DNA from: Enorma phocaeensis
GTDB taxonomy: Bacteria; Actinomycetota; Coriobacteriia; Coriobacteriales; Coriobacteriaceae
Length of the DNA: 64,000 bases
Assembly (NCBI RefSeq): GCF_900186505.1
Contig: NZ_LT891969.1
Coordinates: forward strand, 62,001 to 126,000
Reading direction: 5' to 3'
Under the pieces are notes generated by a model. That model saw nothing but the letters and a program-made list of their open reading frames with translations, searched no databases and was not told the origin of the DNA. Made by a program: the position numbers and the translations under genes. Positions within the stretch are counted from its first letter, which is position 1. The number at the start of each line of letters is the position of its first letter. This document shows positions 53,525-62,257 of this stretch, piece after piece.

Positions 53525-54115
53525 TTATCGATCGATGCGCTTGATGGAGATGCTCTCTACGATGAGGGTGGCGCCTGCCACGATGAGGTATCCGGCGATG
53601 AGGTACACGAGCGCGAAGCTCGTCATCATGGGCATGAGCAGAAAGAGGATGCCGAGGATGATGTTGATGACGCCGGTCGCGGTGCCGGCGGAGGATGCGG
53701 GAATCTGGTAGAAGCTTAGCTGGCGAGCGAACGTCACGCGCTCGATGCCGCTTACGATGAGTACGAGGGCGAGCATGAACACGAGCGCGCTCGCGGTAAC
53801 GAGGCTGGGCAACGCGATCAACAAGACGCCGATCAACGCGTTCAGGACGCCTGATGCCATCATCGTGCCATTTCGGAAGAACTCAGGTGTTTGGAAATAG
53901 CCTGCTATCTGCGTGATTCCGTGGACGATGAGCACCGCCGCGGTGATGGATTGAATGATTGCGTACAGGCTGAAGGGCGATAGCGCGGCGGCGATGCCGG
54001 CCACAACGAGCGCGATGCCAAGGACGACCATCCAGGTTTTCGCGTGACGAACCTTCCTGTTCCAGGCGTCGATATACTCCTCGATGTAATCGCGATTGGG
54101 GTCGAAGCTACTCAT
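53525..54115 (-). CDS. HdeD/DUF308-family membrane protein
   Basis: 196 residues with six hydrophobic spans in three pairs, typical of HdeD: WMVVLGIALVVAGIAAAL, TAAVLIVHGITQIAGYF, VLNALIGVLLIALPSLV, LVFMLALVLIVSGIERV, GVINIILGILFLLMP, YLIAGYLIVAGATLIVESI. Family members are linked with acid or envelope stress; no enzymatic function known. AAGGAGGCCTCGTT gives a strong ribosome site before the ATG. An IS110-type element has landed 21 bases upstream of the start and probably separated the gene from its promoter. Confidence 0.87.
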   Translation of the reverse strand: MSSFDPNRDYIEEYIDAWNRKVRHAKTWMVVLGIALVVAGIAAALSPFSLYAIIQSITAAVLIVHGITQIAGYFQTPEFFRNGTMMASGVLNALIGVLLIALPSLVTASALVFMLALVLIVSGIERVTFARQLSFYQIPASSAGTATGVINIILGILFLLMPMMTSFALVYLIAGYLIVAGATLIVESISIKRIDR

Positions 54116-54154
54116 AACGAGGCCTCCTTAGAGACGATATGAGCTGAACATTGA

Positions 54155-54244
54155 GCCCCTCCTCCTGTCGCAGGTCCGTGGGTCGGGCGACAATGGTCGT
54201 ATCCCGCAACCGTGGCCGCGCGCCACATACGACAGAGGAGGGGC
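54155..54244 (+). promoter_or_regulatory. hairpin sequestering the transposase ribosome site
   Basis: GCCCCTCCTCCTGTCG (54155-54170) is complementary, with one bulge, to CGACAGAGGAGGGGC (54230-54244), which contains the ribosome-binding site of the transposase at 54246. Folding would limit translation from read-through transcripts. Confidence 0.5.
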
Positions 54245-54245
54245 C

Positions 54246-55352
54246 ATGTCCCATTATGTCACAGCCATCGGTCTCGACGTCCACGCCCGCAGCATCAAGG
54301 CCTTCGCCCTGAACCCGATGACAGGCGAGGCCGAGCGGGCCTCGTTCGGCTACGACCCGGCGGCGGTCGCCGAGTGGGCGCTCGGCTTCGAGTCCCCGAG
54401 GGCCGTCTACGAGTCCGGGGTCACCGGCTTCCACCTCTGCCGCGCCCTGCGCGCGCTCGGCCTGGACTGCGTCGTGGGCGCCGTCTCCAAGATGCAGCGG
54501 CCCGCCGCCGACAGGGGCAGGAAGACCGACAGGCGCGACGCCGAGTTCCTGGCGCGCCTGCTCGCGACCAGGAACGTCGTCGAGGTGTGGGTCCCCGACG
54601 AGCGCACCGAGGCCGCCCGCGACCTGTCGCGGGCCCTCGCCGACGCGCGCGACGACCTCCAGCGCGCCAAGCAGCGGATGTCGAAGTTCCTGCTGCGCCA
54701 CGGCCACGTCTTCGACGAGTCGACGCCGACCGGGCGCAGGAGGGGCAACTGGACGCGCGCGTACTGGAAGTGGGCCGACGCGATCGAGTTCGACGAGCCC
54801 GATGACGCCGCCGCCTACGAGCACTACCGCGACTGCGTGAGGCGCTGCCAGGAGGCGCGCGACGAGCTGGCGGGGAAGGTCGCCGAGTCGGCCGGGAGGC
54901 CGGAGTGGAGGCCCGTCGTCGACGCCCTCAGGTGCGTGAAGGGCTTCGACGTCGCCACGGCGTTCCTGCTCGCCTGCGAGGCGGGCGACTTCTCCCGCTT
55001 CCCCACCGCCCCGTCCTTCGCGTCGTGGTGCGGCCTCACGCCCTCGGAGCACTCGAGCGGTGAGACGTCGTCGAAGGGCGGGATCACGCGGGCGGGCAAC
55101 GCCCACGTGCGCTCCGCCCTCGTCGAGGCCGCCTGGCACGTGCCGATGTCCTCGCGCGACCCGAAGCCGCTCGCCCCGGGCCAGGAGGTCGCCCCCGCGG
55201 TGAGGAGGCACGCGACGAAGTGCAACCGCAGGCTCATCGACCGCAGGGAGGCGATGGCGGGGGCCGGCAAGCGCCCCGTCGTCGCCAACTGCGCCACCGC
55301 GCGCGAGATGGCGTGCTGGGCCTGGGCGATAGCGAGGATGGCCGCGGAGTAG
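54246..55352 (+). CDS. IS110-family DEDD transposase
   Basis: 368 residues. N-terminal RuvC-like DEDD domain (AIGLDVHARSIKAFAL, YESGVTGFHLCRAL, KTDRRDAEFLARLLA), a central coiled helical region, and the C-terminal Tnp domain FASWCGLTPSEHSSGETSSKGGITRAGNAHVRSALVEAAW with the conserved serine (SSKGGIT). Complete frame. GAGGAGGGGCC precedes the ATG. Confidence 0.95.
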   Translation: MSHYVTAIGLDVHARSIKAFALNPMTGEAERASFGYDPAAVAEWALGFESPRAVYESGVTGFHLCRALRALGLDCVVGAVSKMQRPAADRGRKTDRRDAEFLARLLATRNVVEVWVPDERTEAARDLSRALADARDDLQRAKQRMSKFLLRHGHVFDESTPTGRRRGNWTRAYWKWADAIEFDEPDDAAAYEHYRDCVRRCQEARDELAGKVAESAGRPEWRPVVDALRCVKGFDVATAFLLACEAGDFSRFPTAPSFASWCGLTPSEHSSGETSSKGGITRAGNAHVRSALVEAAWHVPMSSRDPKPLAPGQEVAPAVRRHATKCNRRLIDRREAMAGAGKRPVVANCATAREMACWAWAIARMAAE

Positions 55353-55652
55353 CGGCCGCCCGAGCGAAACAGGGTCCGACCCCGGGGCCCGCCGCGTTCG
55401 AGGCCGTTGGGAGGCCACTCGAGTCTCTTTTTATGGGCAGCGGGGAACCGCCACGCCCGCCATACAGACTTCGGCCGAGGCCCCCAGCCGTAGCAACGAA
55501 ATGCGCAGCCGACGAGGCCACGCGCGGATATTAGAATGCCGAACGTGCGTCGAACAGACACGCCCTCAAGCGGCGGCGCCCCCGGGTGAAGATAGGTAGG
55601 CCCGACCGGTCGCGGTAGCTCCGCGGGCGGTCGGGCCGGTTTTGCCTCTTGA
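55353..55652 (+). ncRNA. candidate IS1111-type guide (seek/bridge) RNA region
   Basis: About 300 non-coding bases inside the element after the transposase stop. It ends in a strong hairpin (GGCCCGACCG / CGGTCGGGCC, 55599-55637) followed by GGTTTT, fitting an RNA 3' end. Position matches the guide-RNA locus of IS1111 elements. The RNA itself is inferred, not seen. Confidence 0.4.
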
Positions 55653-55670
55653 CAATGTTCAGCTCATATT

Positions 55671-55699
55671 AGAAAAGCCCCGACCGCGGACCGGTCGGG
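55671..55699 (-). terminator. minus-strand terminator abutting the IS110 element
   Basis: Stem CCCGACCG / CGGTCGGG (55679-55699) read on the minus strand is followed by GCTTTTCT, directly against the IS right end. It probably ended the gene whose remnant lies at 55709. Confidence 0.6.
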
Positions 55700-55708
55700 A
55701 GCACGTTG

Positions 55709-55777
55709 TTAATTCTCTTCTACCCAGGACATGACGCGGTAGACTGTGAATCGCGTGATGTTTTGCTTAAGAGCTTG
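55709..55777 (-). pseudogene. possible C-terminal remnant of a lost gene
   Basis: On the minus strand QALKQNITRFTVYRVMSWVE then EN precedes a TAA at 55709-55711, ten bases before a good terminator. The peptide looks like a genuine protein C-terminus (helix-turn-helix flavour), but upstream the frame degenerates into poly-Ser and overlaps the start of the plus-strand gene at 55786. Either a decayed gene end or coincidence. Confidence 0.3.
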
Positions 55778-55785
55778 GCTGGACG

Positions 55786-56301
55786 ATGACGAAGGGCGTG
55801 GTGCAGATGATGGGGTCGAGCTGCCAAAGCAGCCTATGGTTCATGTTGGCGGTTGCTCTTTCGGTGGTAAGGGCTGTTCTCGCGGTTCTCGATCCCGGAA
55901 TCGGGATCTTTGCGCTGTTCGATGTGATCGCGCTGTTCATCACGGTCGTGTTCTACATAGCGATACGCTCGCGCATCAAGTACCTTGGTCGTGATGCTGC
56001 GAAGGCGCGGGCGATGGGCTGGGACCGCTACGGTGCCCGTGGCGCCCGCTACATGAGCGCGAAGGCTACGGTCTGGCTGTTCGTCATCATGCTCTCGCTG
56101 GTGGTTGTGGTTTCAAGCGCGGCGCTCGTCCTCGTCGCCCTGCTTGCAGTCTATCAGGGGCGCTGCATGCTCCCCGTTCAGCTCCTGCCCTTCGAGACGG
56201 CGATTCCGCTTGCCGTGGTCCATCTGCTCCTCGCAGCACCGGTCTTGGTCTGCCTTGTGCTCCTTGGACGTGCTTTGCTTGCGGAAGTAGACGGGGTCTG
56301 A
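55786..56301 (+). CDS. four-span membrane protein of unknown function
   Basis: 171 residues with hydrophobic segments at about 16-33, 37-58, 92-120 and 136-163. Between spans 2 and 3 lies a basic loop (RSRIKYLGRDAAKARAMGWDRYGARGARYM). No family recognised. The start is uncertain: ATG at 55786 has a poor ribosome site; tandem ATGs at 55807/55810 follow GAAGGGCG and are alternatives. Convergent with thiD, 12 bases away. Confidence 0.6.
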   Translation: MTKGVVQMMGSSCQSSLWFMLAVALSVVRAVLAVLDPGIGIFALFDVIALFITVVFYIAIRSRIKYLGRDAAKARAMGWDRYGARGARYMSAKATVWLFVIMLSLVVVVSSAALVLVALLAVYQGRCMLPVQLLPFETAIPLAVVHLLLAAPVLVCLVLLGRALLAEVDGV

Positions 56302-56313
56302 GCAGGACCGCTC

Positions 56314-57129
56314 CTAATACTCCCACATATGGTTGACGGGGCCGGAGCCGTGGCCGAGGTCGAGGCCTGCGGCGAGTGCGCCGGTGAGATACTCCTTGGC
56401 CTGGTTAACTGCCTCGGGTAGCGTTCGGCCCTGGGCGAGCGCGCAGGCGATTGCCGAGGAGAGGGTGCAGCCGGTGCCGTGGGTGTTCTCGGTCTCGACC
56501 CGCTTGTGGCGGAACCACGTGATGCGCGGGGCGTCATCTTCATGGGCTACGGGCTCGGCTAGCACGTCGTTGGCGTCGTTCACGTTGTGCCCTCCCTTGA
56601 CGAGCACGGAACAGCCAAAGCGCCGAACGAGCTCGGCGGCGACCACCTCCTGATCATGAGCGGATCCGATCGCGTGGCCGACGAGGGCCTCCGCCTCCTT
56701 GATGTTGGGCGTGATGACGGTCGCGAGCGGGAAGAGGCACTCGGTTAGCGCGGACACAGCGCCCTCGTCTATGAGACGCGCGCCCGAGGTTGCGACCATC
56801 ACCGGGTCGACCACGATGTTGATGGCTCCCCAGTGCGCAAGGCGCTCGGCAATGGCCTCGATGATGGGGGCAGAGGATACCATGCCGATTTTCACAGCTG
56901 CCGGTGGAATATCCTCGAAGACGGCATCGAGCTCATCGGCTACAAAGGCGGGCGTTGCGTCGAGCACCGAGCGCACTCCGAGCGTGTTCTGTGCAGTGAG
57001 CGCGGTGATGGCAGTTTCCGCAAAGAGTCGATGCGCGGTGATGGTTTTGATATCCGCTTGGATTCCCGCGCCACCGCTCGAATCCGAACCGGCGATGGAC
57101 AGGACGGCGGGTACGGTCGTGACGTTCAT
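56314..57129 (-). CDS. thiD: hydroxymethylpyrimidine/phosphomethylpyrimidine kinase
   Basis: Phosphorylates HMP and HMP-P for thiamine synthesis. 271 residues from the ATG at 57129 (MNVTTVPAVLSIAGSDSSGG). Ribokinase fold with AGSDSSGGAGIQADIKT substrate site, TAITALTAQNTLGV, VDPVMVATSGA, and the anion-hole/base motif NTHGTGCTLSSAIA. A much longer upstream frame to 57489 lacks similarity. It is separate from thiC-thiM-thiE. I see no TPP riboswitch in its leader (57130-57487). Confidence 0.93.
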   Translation of the reverse strand: MNVTTVPAVLSIAGSDSSGGAGIQADIKTITAHRLFAETAITALTAQNTLGVRSVLDATPAFVADELDAVFEDIPPAAVKIGMVSSAPIIEAIAERLAHWGAINIVVDPVMVATSGARLIDEGAVSALTECLFPLATVITPNIKEAEALVGHAIGSAHDQEVVAAELVRRFGCSVLVKGGHNVNDANDVLAEPVAHEDDAPRITWFRHKRVETENTHGTGCTLSSAIACALAQGRTLPEAVNQAKEYLTGALAAGLDLGHGSGPVNHMWEY

Positions 57130-57487
57130 GCATACCTCGATTCCTCGATACGTTCCGCTTGGGGGCAGCTTTCTGGGTTTTTCCTTCGGCTCAGTCGGCC
57201 ATCGGCTATGCGCCGCCAGCATCTCGCCATGCGGCGGCACCCTGCGCGGTTGCTTGGGTAGCTTTACCCGTTTATCGGCATGTGTAAGCATTCGGGCACG
57301 GTGGGTCGGTGTATCGATGGAAGCGCGGGTCGCCCCTCTCATCAAAACGCTCTTGAGTATTTGAAATGCCGAGGTAGAGGCCATTATTCCCAGCGGAATG
57401 ACAACTTGTATCCCCATGCTCTGTTTCAATTTGCGAATAAAACGGATACCATGATGCACGTTTTGTCCAAAGTGGTTAGGAGCACGC
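57130..57487. other. divergent intergenic region thiD / yfcC-like
   Basis: 358 bases between divergent starts. No gene, TPP-riboswitch core or strong hairpin recognised. A TACCAT-type -10 for the carrier gene is possible near 57448, with TTGCGA upstream. Confidence 0.3.
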
Positions 57488-58999
57488 ATGTCTCAAAACC
57501 AAACCGATTCGAGCTCTGAGGCGCTCGAGCCGAAGGAGGGTGGCCAGGCCAAGCAGAAGGTCATGATCTCCTCGTACACGATTCTTGTGATCATTACCCT
57601 CATCGTAGGCGTGGCTACCGTGTTCTTGTCGCGAGTGCTTCCCGGTGTCACTGCGGCGTCGCTCTCCGACATCCTGGCTTCTCCCGTCATGGGCTTCCTC
57701 GACGGTATCGAGGTCTCGCTCTTCCTGCTCATCCTGGGTGGTTGCTTGGGTATCGTGAACAAGCTGGGCGCACTCGATGCGGGCATCGCCGCGCTCGTCC
57801 GTGCGCTCCACGGCCATGAGACGGTGCTTATCGCCGCGATCATGGCGATCTTCGCGCTGCTTGGTTCGACCTACGGCTTCTGCGAGGAGACCATTCCGTT
57901 TTACGCGCTGCTCTCGGCGACGTTGTTCGCTGCGGGCTTTGACACGATGGTTGCCGCCGCGACGGTTCTCCTGGGTGCCGGCGTGGGCTGCTTGGGCTCC
58001 ACGGTCAATCCGTTTGCCGTCGGCGTCGCCATCGACTCGCTCGCGAGCGTGGGCATCGAAGCGAATCAGGGCATCGTGATCGTGCTCGGGTTCATCCTCA
58101 CCGTGGCGAGCTACGCCATCTCGCTCTTCTTCATCCTGCGCTATGCCAATCGCGTGCGTAGGGACAAGGGGTCGACCATCCTGTCGCTCCAGGAACAGGC
58201 GGCCGCCGAGGAGGCGTATGGCAAGGATGCCACGGAGAAGGTCGAGACGCTTGAGTTCACCGGCAAGCGCAAGCTTGCGCTCGCATTGTTCGGCATCTCG
58301 TTCGTGGTCATGATCTGCGGCTTCATCCCCTGGGAAGACTTCGGTGTGAGCGTCTTCACCGCCGGTGGCGTTTACGACGCTGCGGAGGAAGCTTGGACCA
58401 CCATGCCGTGGAGCGGCATCATCACCGGCAACCCGGTGGGCGAGTGGTACTTCAACGACGCTTCGATCTGGTTCTTCCTCATGGCCATCGTTATCGGCGT
58501 GCTCGGCGGCCTGCGCGAGAACGAGATCGTCGACGCCTTCCTTTCCGGTGCAGCCGACATGATCGGCGTGGCGCTCATGGTGGGCCTCTCCCGCGCCATC
58601 TCGATCTTGATGGGCGAGACGGGCCTCGATATCGTGATCCTGAACGGCGCCTCGGCAGCTCTGGCTGGTACGAGCGCGTTGGTCTTTGGACCGCTGTGCT
58701 ACCTGGTGTACCTTGGTCTATCCGTGGTTATCACGTCGACCTCGGCCTTGGCCACCATCTCCATGCCCATCCTGGGGCCGCTGGCGGCGAACCTCGGCTT
58801 CTCGCCCGAGGTCATCATCGCCATCTTCTGTGCGGCGAACGGCCTGGCGAACCTTTTCAGCCCGACGGCGGTCTTCCTTCCGGGCCTGCTGCTCGCACGA
58901 GTGCAGTATCCTACCTGGCTCAAGTGGGCGCTCGTGCCTATCTTGACCATAGCTGTTGCGAGCGTGGTGATCACCACCGCCGGGCTGCTCGTGCTGTAG
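57488..58999 (+). CDS. YfcC/ArcD-type carboxylate or basic amino-acid carrier
   Basis: 503 residues, about 11-13 membrane spans, with the YfcC-family signatures LLILGGCLGIVNKLGALDAGI, GSTYGFCEETIPFYALL, GAGVGCLGSTVNPFAVGVA and, in the second half, GLSRAISILMGETGLDIVILN and NLFSPTAVFLPGLLLAR. The duplicated architecture is typical of the ArcD/YfcC superfamily, whose members exchange arginine/ornithine or move carboxylates. N-terminal 25 residues are polar. Substrate not inferable; no arginine-deiminase genes are nearby. TTAGGAGC precedes the ATG. Confidence 0.85.
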   Translation: MSQNQTDSSSEALEPKEGGQAKQKVMISSYTILVIITLIVGVATVFLSRVLPGVTAASLSDILASPVMGFLDGIEVSLFLLILGGCLGIVNKLGALDAGIAALVRALHGHETVLIAAIMAIFALLGSTYGFCEETIPFYALLSATLFAAGFDTMVAAATVLLGAGVGCLGSTVNPFAVGVAIDSLASVGIEANQGIVIVLGFILTVASYAISLFFILRYANRVRRDKGSTILSLQEQAAAEEAYGKDATEKVETLEFTGKRKLALALFGISFVVMICGFIPWEDFGVSVFTAGGVYDAAEEAWTTMPWSGIITGNPVGEWYFNDASIWFFLMAIVIGVLGGLRENEIVDAFLSGAADMIGVALMVGLSRAISILMGETGLDIVILNGASAALAGTSALVFGPLCYLVYLGLSVVITSTSALATISMPILGPLAANLGFSPEVIIAIFCAANGLANLFSPTAVFLPGLLLARVQYPTWLKWALVPILTIAVASVVITTAGLLVL

Positions 59000-59062
59000 C
59001 GGGAGGCGTGGCTGCGTATCGCGTGGGGCTATACCGCGCGAACACTCGGCTCGAAATCGCAT

Positions 59063-59102
59063 GAAAAAGGGGCTGACGGTCGATGTCGTCAGTCCCTTTT
59101 TC
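59063..59102. terminator. bidirectional terminator between the carrier and thiE
   Basis: GAAAAAGGGGCTGACG (59063-59078) and CGTCAGTCCCTTTTTC (59087-59102) form a 16-base stem with one mismatch. A- and T-runs on each side serve both convergent genes. Confidence 0.9.
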
Positions 59103-59207
59103 ATATCGTCGCTGGCTAGGTCAGCGCTTTCTCAGCGCTGTCGGTTCAGCTCAAGGTTTCGGCTGCGGTGGTCGGAGCGGCTCGCGCAGAGGGCCTCGAA
59201 ACCGCGC

Positions 59208-59900
59208 CTATCCAAGTGCGGCATGCAGCGCTGCATCGAGCTCGCGAACGGAGCCCGCGATGTCGTCCGAGGCAAAGATGGCCGAGACCACTGCCGCACC
59301 GTCCACGCCGGAACCGCTGAGCACCTTTATCGTGTCAGCATGCAGCCCGCCGATTCCTACCACGGGAATCGATACCGCGCTGCAGATGCGTGCAAGTTCC
59401 TCTGAGGTCACATCGACGGCATCCGGCTTGGTGGGAGTGGGGATGAGCGCTCCGACGCCGAGATAATCCGCGCCCGCCGCCTCTGCGGCGAGCGCCTCAT
59501 CGACGGTTTGGGCGGAGACGCCGATGATCGCATCGGGGCCTAAGATGCGACGGGCTTCGGCGCATGCCGTGTCGCTTTGCCCCACATGGACCCCGTCTGC
59601 ACCCGAACGCAGAGCGGCTTCAACATCGTCGTCGATAAGGAAGGGGACGCGGGCTGCGCGGCAGATGGGCTGGATGGTGCCGGCGAGCTCCACGATTCGG
59701 TCCGTGTCGAGATGCTTCTCCCGCAACTGCACGCAGGTGGCGCCGGCATCGACGGCATCGCGCACGCAGGAAGCGAGGGTGCGCCCATGGAGCCAGGCGC
59801 TATCGGTGACCGCGTAAAGCCACATCGCCTGGCGTATGTCCTTCGGGCTCCAAGGTCCGCGAGCCGCCTGCGTGGCGGCGCGGGCAACAGCTATTCCCAT
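59208..59900 (-). CDS. thiE: thiamine-phosphate synthase
   Basis: Condenses HMP-PP with hydroxyethylthiazole phosphate. 230 residues, TIM barrel: LYAVTDSAWL, CVQLREKHLDTDRIVELA, LIDDDVEAALRSGADGVHVGQSD, IIGVSAQTVDEALAAEAAGADYLGVGA, and IPVVGIGGLHADTI with the phosphate site. An N-terminal 30-residue extension is unusual. The ATG at 59900 lies one base after the thiM stop and uses GGAGGAG within thiM, so the two are coupled. Confidence 0.93.
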   Translation of the reverse strand: MGIAVARAATQAARGPWSPKDIRQAMWLYAVTDSAWLHGRTLASCVRDAVDAGATCVQLREKHLDTDRIVELAGTIQPICRAARVPFLIDDDVEAALRSGADGVHVGQSDTACAEARRILGPDAIIGVSAQTVDEALAAEAAGADYLGVGALIPTPTKPDAVDVTSEELARICSAVSIPVVGIGGLHADTIKVLSGSGVDGAAVVSAIFASDDIAGSVRELDAALHAALG

Positions 59901-59901
59901 G

Positions 59902-60735
59902 CTACAGCTCCTCCACGCGCGCACCGTTTGCGAGCTGGTCTGCAGCCATGTTGAACGCTGCGTCGATGAGGTAGGTGCGGAAGCTCGCATTGCCGTCGAG
60001 CTCGCCCATGCGATCCTCGGCTACCTCGCCCGCGAGGCCCCAGCCGGCGATGGCGGCAACGGTGGCTTCGAGGGCGTGGTCGGGATTCGCCACGACGTAG
60101 GCGGCGATGATGGTATCGAGCATGCAGCCGGTGCCGGTGATCTTGCCCATGATGGCACGGCCGTTGCGGATGGCTACGGCTCGTTCGGCGGTCGCCACGA
60201 GGTCGATCGCGCCGGTGACGGCGACGATGCAGCCGAGCTTGCCGGCGAGCTCGCGCACGATCGCGGCGACTTCGGCAAGGTTATCCTCGGTCACGGCGTC
60301 GTCGGGGTTGGCGTCGACGCCGCGCGTGGCCGCCGCGGCACCGGTGAGCGCCTTGATCTCGCTCATGTTGCCGCGCACCACGGTGATGGGCAGCTCGTCG
60401 ATGAGGGCTGCGGCGGTATCGGTGCGCAGGGGGCTCGCGCCGGCTCCAACTGGATCGAGCACAATCGGGTGTCCAAGCTCGCCGGCGACCTTGCCCGCAG
60501 CATGCATGGTCTCGATGGTGCGCGCGTTCAGCGTGCCGATGTTCAGCACGAGTCCTCCGCAGATGCGAGTGATGGCCGGGGCGTCGTCTATATCATCGGC
60601 CATGATGGGGCTGCCGCCGCAGGCGAGCAGGGCATTCGCGCAGTCGTTGACGGTAACGTAGTTGGTGATGCAGTGCACGAGGGGCGTCGTTGCACGGACG
60701 TTCTCGAGTGCTGAGGACAAAAGCTTGCTATCCAT
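59902..60735 (-). CDS. thiM: hydroxyethylthiazole kinase
   Basis: Salvages the thiazole alcohol. 277 residues from the ATG at 60735 (MDSKLLSSALENVRATTPLVH). Motifs: HCITNYVTVNDCANALLACGGSPIMADD, LNIGTLNARTIETMHAAG, PIVLDPVGAGASPLRT, RGNMSEIKAL, VTGAIDLV and the catalytic GKITGTGCMLDTIIAAY. Downstream of thiC by 130 bases, same strand. Presence of ThiM with ThiC, but no thiazole synthase in the window, suggests de novo pyrimidine and salvage of thiazole here. Confidence 0.95.
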   Translation of the reverse strand: MDSKLLSSALENVRATTPLVHCITNYVTVNDCANALLACGGSPIMADDIDDAPAITRICGGLVLNIGTLNARTIETMHAAGKVAGELGHPIVLDPVGAGASPLRTDTAAALIDELPITVVRGNMSEIKALTGAAAATRGVDANPDDAVTEDNLAEVAAIVRELAGKLGCIVAVTGAIDLVATAERAVAIRNGRAIMGKITGTGCMLDTIIAAYVVANPDHALEATVAAIAGWGLAGEVAEDRMGELDGNASFRTYLIDAAFNMAADQLANGARVEEL

Positions 60736-60865
60736 GGAAGGGTTCCTTTCTAAATGGGACTCGGCCGACGGGAGTCGGCACGAAACGGGAGTGTTGATAC
60801 CGGAGCGCCGCACGAGGGCGGCATAGCTGCTCGAGCTGTGCCGCTTGGGCAACGTGTGGGAAAGG

Positions 60866-62245
60866 TTACTGTGCGTCGAGATCGATCGTGGTGCCTTCGA
60901 ACACCTTGTTCACCGTGCGGACGGCGCACATCTTGCCGCACATGGTGCAGGTTCCCTCGGTAGATGCGGGAGAAGCCTCATAGCGCGCCTTCGAGGTTAC
61001 GGGGTCGAGGGCGTATTGCCACATCTCGTCCCAGGCCAGGCGCCGGCGCGCATCGCCCATGCGGTTATCGGCCTCTTGCGCGCCGGGCACGCCCTTGGCG
61101 ATATCGGCAGCGTGGGCGGCGATGCGCGTGGCGATGAGGCCGTCGAGCACGTCTTGCGCATTGGGAAGGCAGAGGTGCTCGGCGGGGGTGACGTAGCACA
61201 GGAAGTCGGCTCCGGCGCTCGCGCTGATCGCGCCGCCGATAGCGGCGGTTATGTGGTCGTATCCCACGCCGATATCGGTGACGAGCGGGCCGAGCACGTA
61301 GTACGGCGCACCGTGGCACAAGCTCTTCTCCATGCGCACGTTCGCTTCGATCTCGTTGATGGGCATGTGGCCGGGGCCCTCGATCATGACCTGTACGCCG
61401 GCGTCCCATGCGCGGCGGGCGAGCTTGCCCAGCTCTATCATCTCGGCCGTTTCCACGGCGTCGTTCGCGTCGTACAGGCAGCCCGGCCGGCACGAGTCGC
61501 CCAGCGAGATGGTTACGTCGTACTCGTGGCAGATCGCGAGGATCTCGTCGTAGTACTCGTAAAACGGATTCTCGTTGCCGGTGACCTCCATCCAGCCGAA
61601 CAGCAACGAGCCGCCGCGGCTCACGATGTTCATGAGGCGTCCGGTCTCTTTGAAGGTCTTGATGACGCTCTTGTTGATGCCGCAGTGGATGGTGAGGAAG
61701 TCCACGCCATCTTCCGCATGAGCGCGCGTAACCTCCAAGAGGTCCTCGACGGTGAGCTTGACAAGCGGCTTTTCCATATAGCCGATGGCGTCGTACATGG
61801 GGACGGTGCCCACCATGAGCGGGGTCTTTTGGACGAGCTCCTGGCGGAAGAACCTCGTTTTGCCTGAGTTCGAGAGGTCCATGATGGCGTCCGCGCCGAA
61901 CGCCTCGGCGGTACGGACCTTTTCCCACTCCACGTCCGCGTCGGCGACGTCGCCGGAAATGCCTAGGTTGACATTAACTTTGGTGGAGAGTCCCTCTCCT
62001 ACGCCGCGTGGCTCGAGTCCGCATGCGAGATGGCGGATGTTCGCCGGGATGGCGATGCGGCCGGCTGCAACACCCGCGCGGATGAACTCGGGGTCGCGCT
62101 TCTCGCGCTCGGCGACGGCGAGCATCGCGGGTGTGATCACGCCGGCGCGCGCGAAATCGATCTGCGTGATGCAGGGCGTCCCGTCGGGGCGGACGGGCGC
62201 GGTGCCCGGAGATTCGGTTGCGGTGGCAGCTTGCTGCGTATCCAT
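60866..62245 (-). CDS. thiC: phosphomethylpyrimidine synthase
   Basis: Radical-SAM enzyme converting AIR to HMP-P. 459 residues, the shorter anaerobe-type form. Recognisable motifs: ACGLEPRGVGEGLSTKVNVNLG, GADAIMDLSNSGKT, DFLTIHCGINK, SRGGSLL, GDSCRPGCLYDA, IEGPGHMPINEIEANV and the C-terminal cluster motif CTMCGKMCAV (CxxCxxxC). ATG at 62245 follows AAGGGAG, part of the TPP riboswitch output region. First gene of the thiC-thiM-thiE operon. Confidence 0.97.
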   Translation of the reverse strand: MDTQQAATATESPGTAPVRPDGTPCITQIDFARAGVITPAMLAVAEREKRDPEFIRAGVAAGRIAIPANIRHLACGLEPRGVGEGLSTKVNVNLGISGDVADADVEWEKVRTAEAFGADAIMDLSNSGKTRFFRQELVQKTPLMVGTVPMYDAIGYMEKPLVKLTVEDLLEVTRAHAEDGVDFLTIHCGINKSVIKTFKETGRLMNIVSRGGSLLFGWMEVTGNENPFYEYYDEILAICHEYDVTISLGDSCRPGCLYDANDAVETAEMIELGKLARRAWDAGVQVMIEGPGHMPINEIEANVRMEKSLCHGAPYYVLGPLVTDIGVGYDHITAAIGGAISASAGADFLCYVTPAEHLCLPNAQDVLDGLIATRIAAHAADIAKGVPGAQEADNRMGDARRRLAWDEMWQYALDPVTSKARYEASPASTEGTCTMCGKMCAVRTVNKVFEGTTIDLDAQ

Positions 62246-62257
62246 ACGCACTCCCTT

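Larger units (their letters stand above)
54137..55669 (+). mobile_element. IS110-family (IS1111-like) insertion sequence
   Basis: A 17-bp perfect inverted repeat (ATATGAGCTGAACATTG at 54137-54153, complement at 55653-55669) bounds the element, 1533 bp. No target duplication is obvious, as usual for IS110. The 5' non-coding part is only about 90 bases, the 3' part about 300 bases, the layout of the IS1111 subgroup, where a guide (seek/bridge) RNA is encoded downstream of the transposase. Exact chemical ends could differ by a few bases from the repeat tips. Confidence 0.8.

Noticed and set aside
57130..57487. second TPP riboswitch before thiD
   Set aside because: The CTGAGA and ACCTGA core blocks are absent on the minus strand; only the thiC leader has them.
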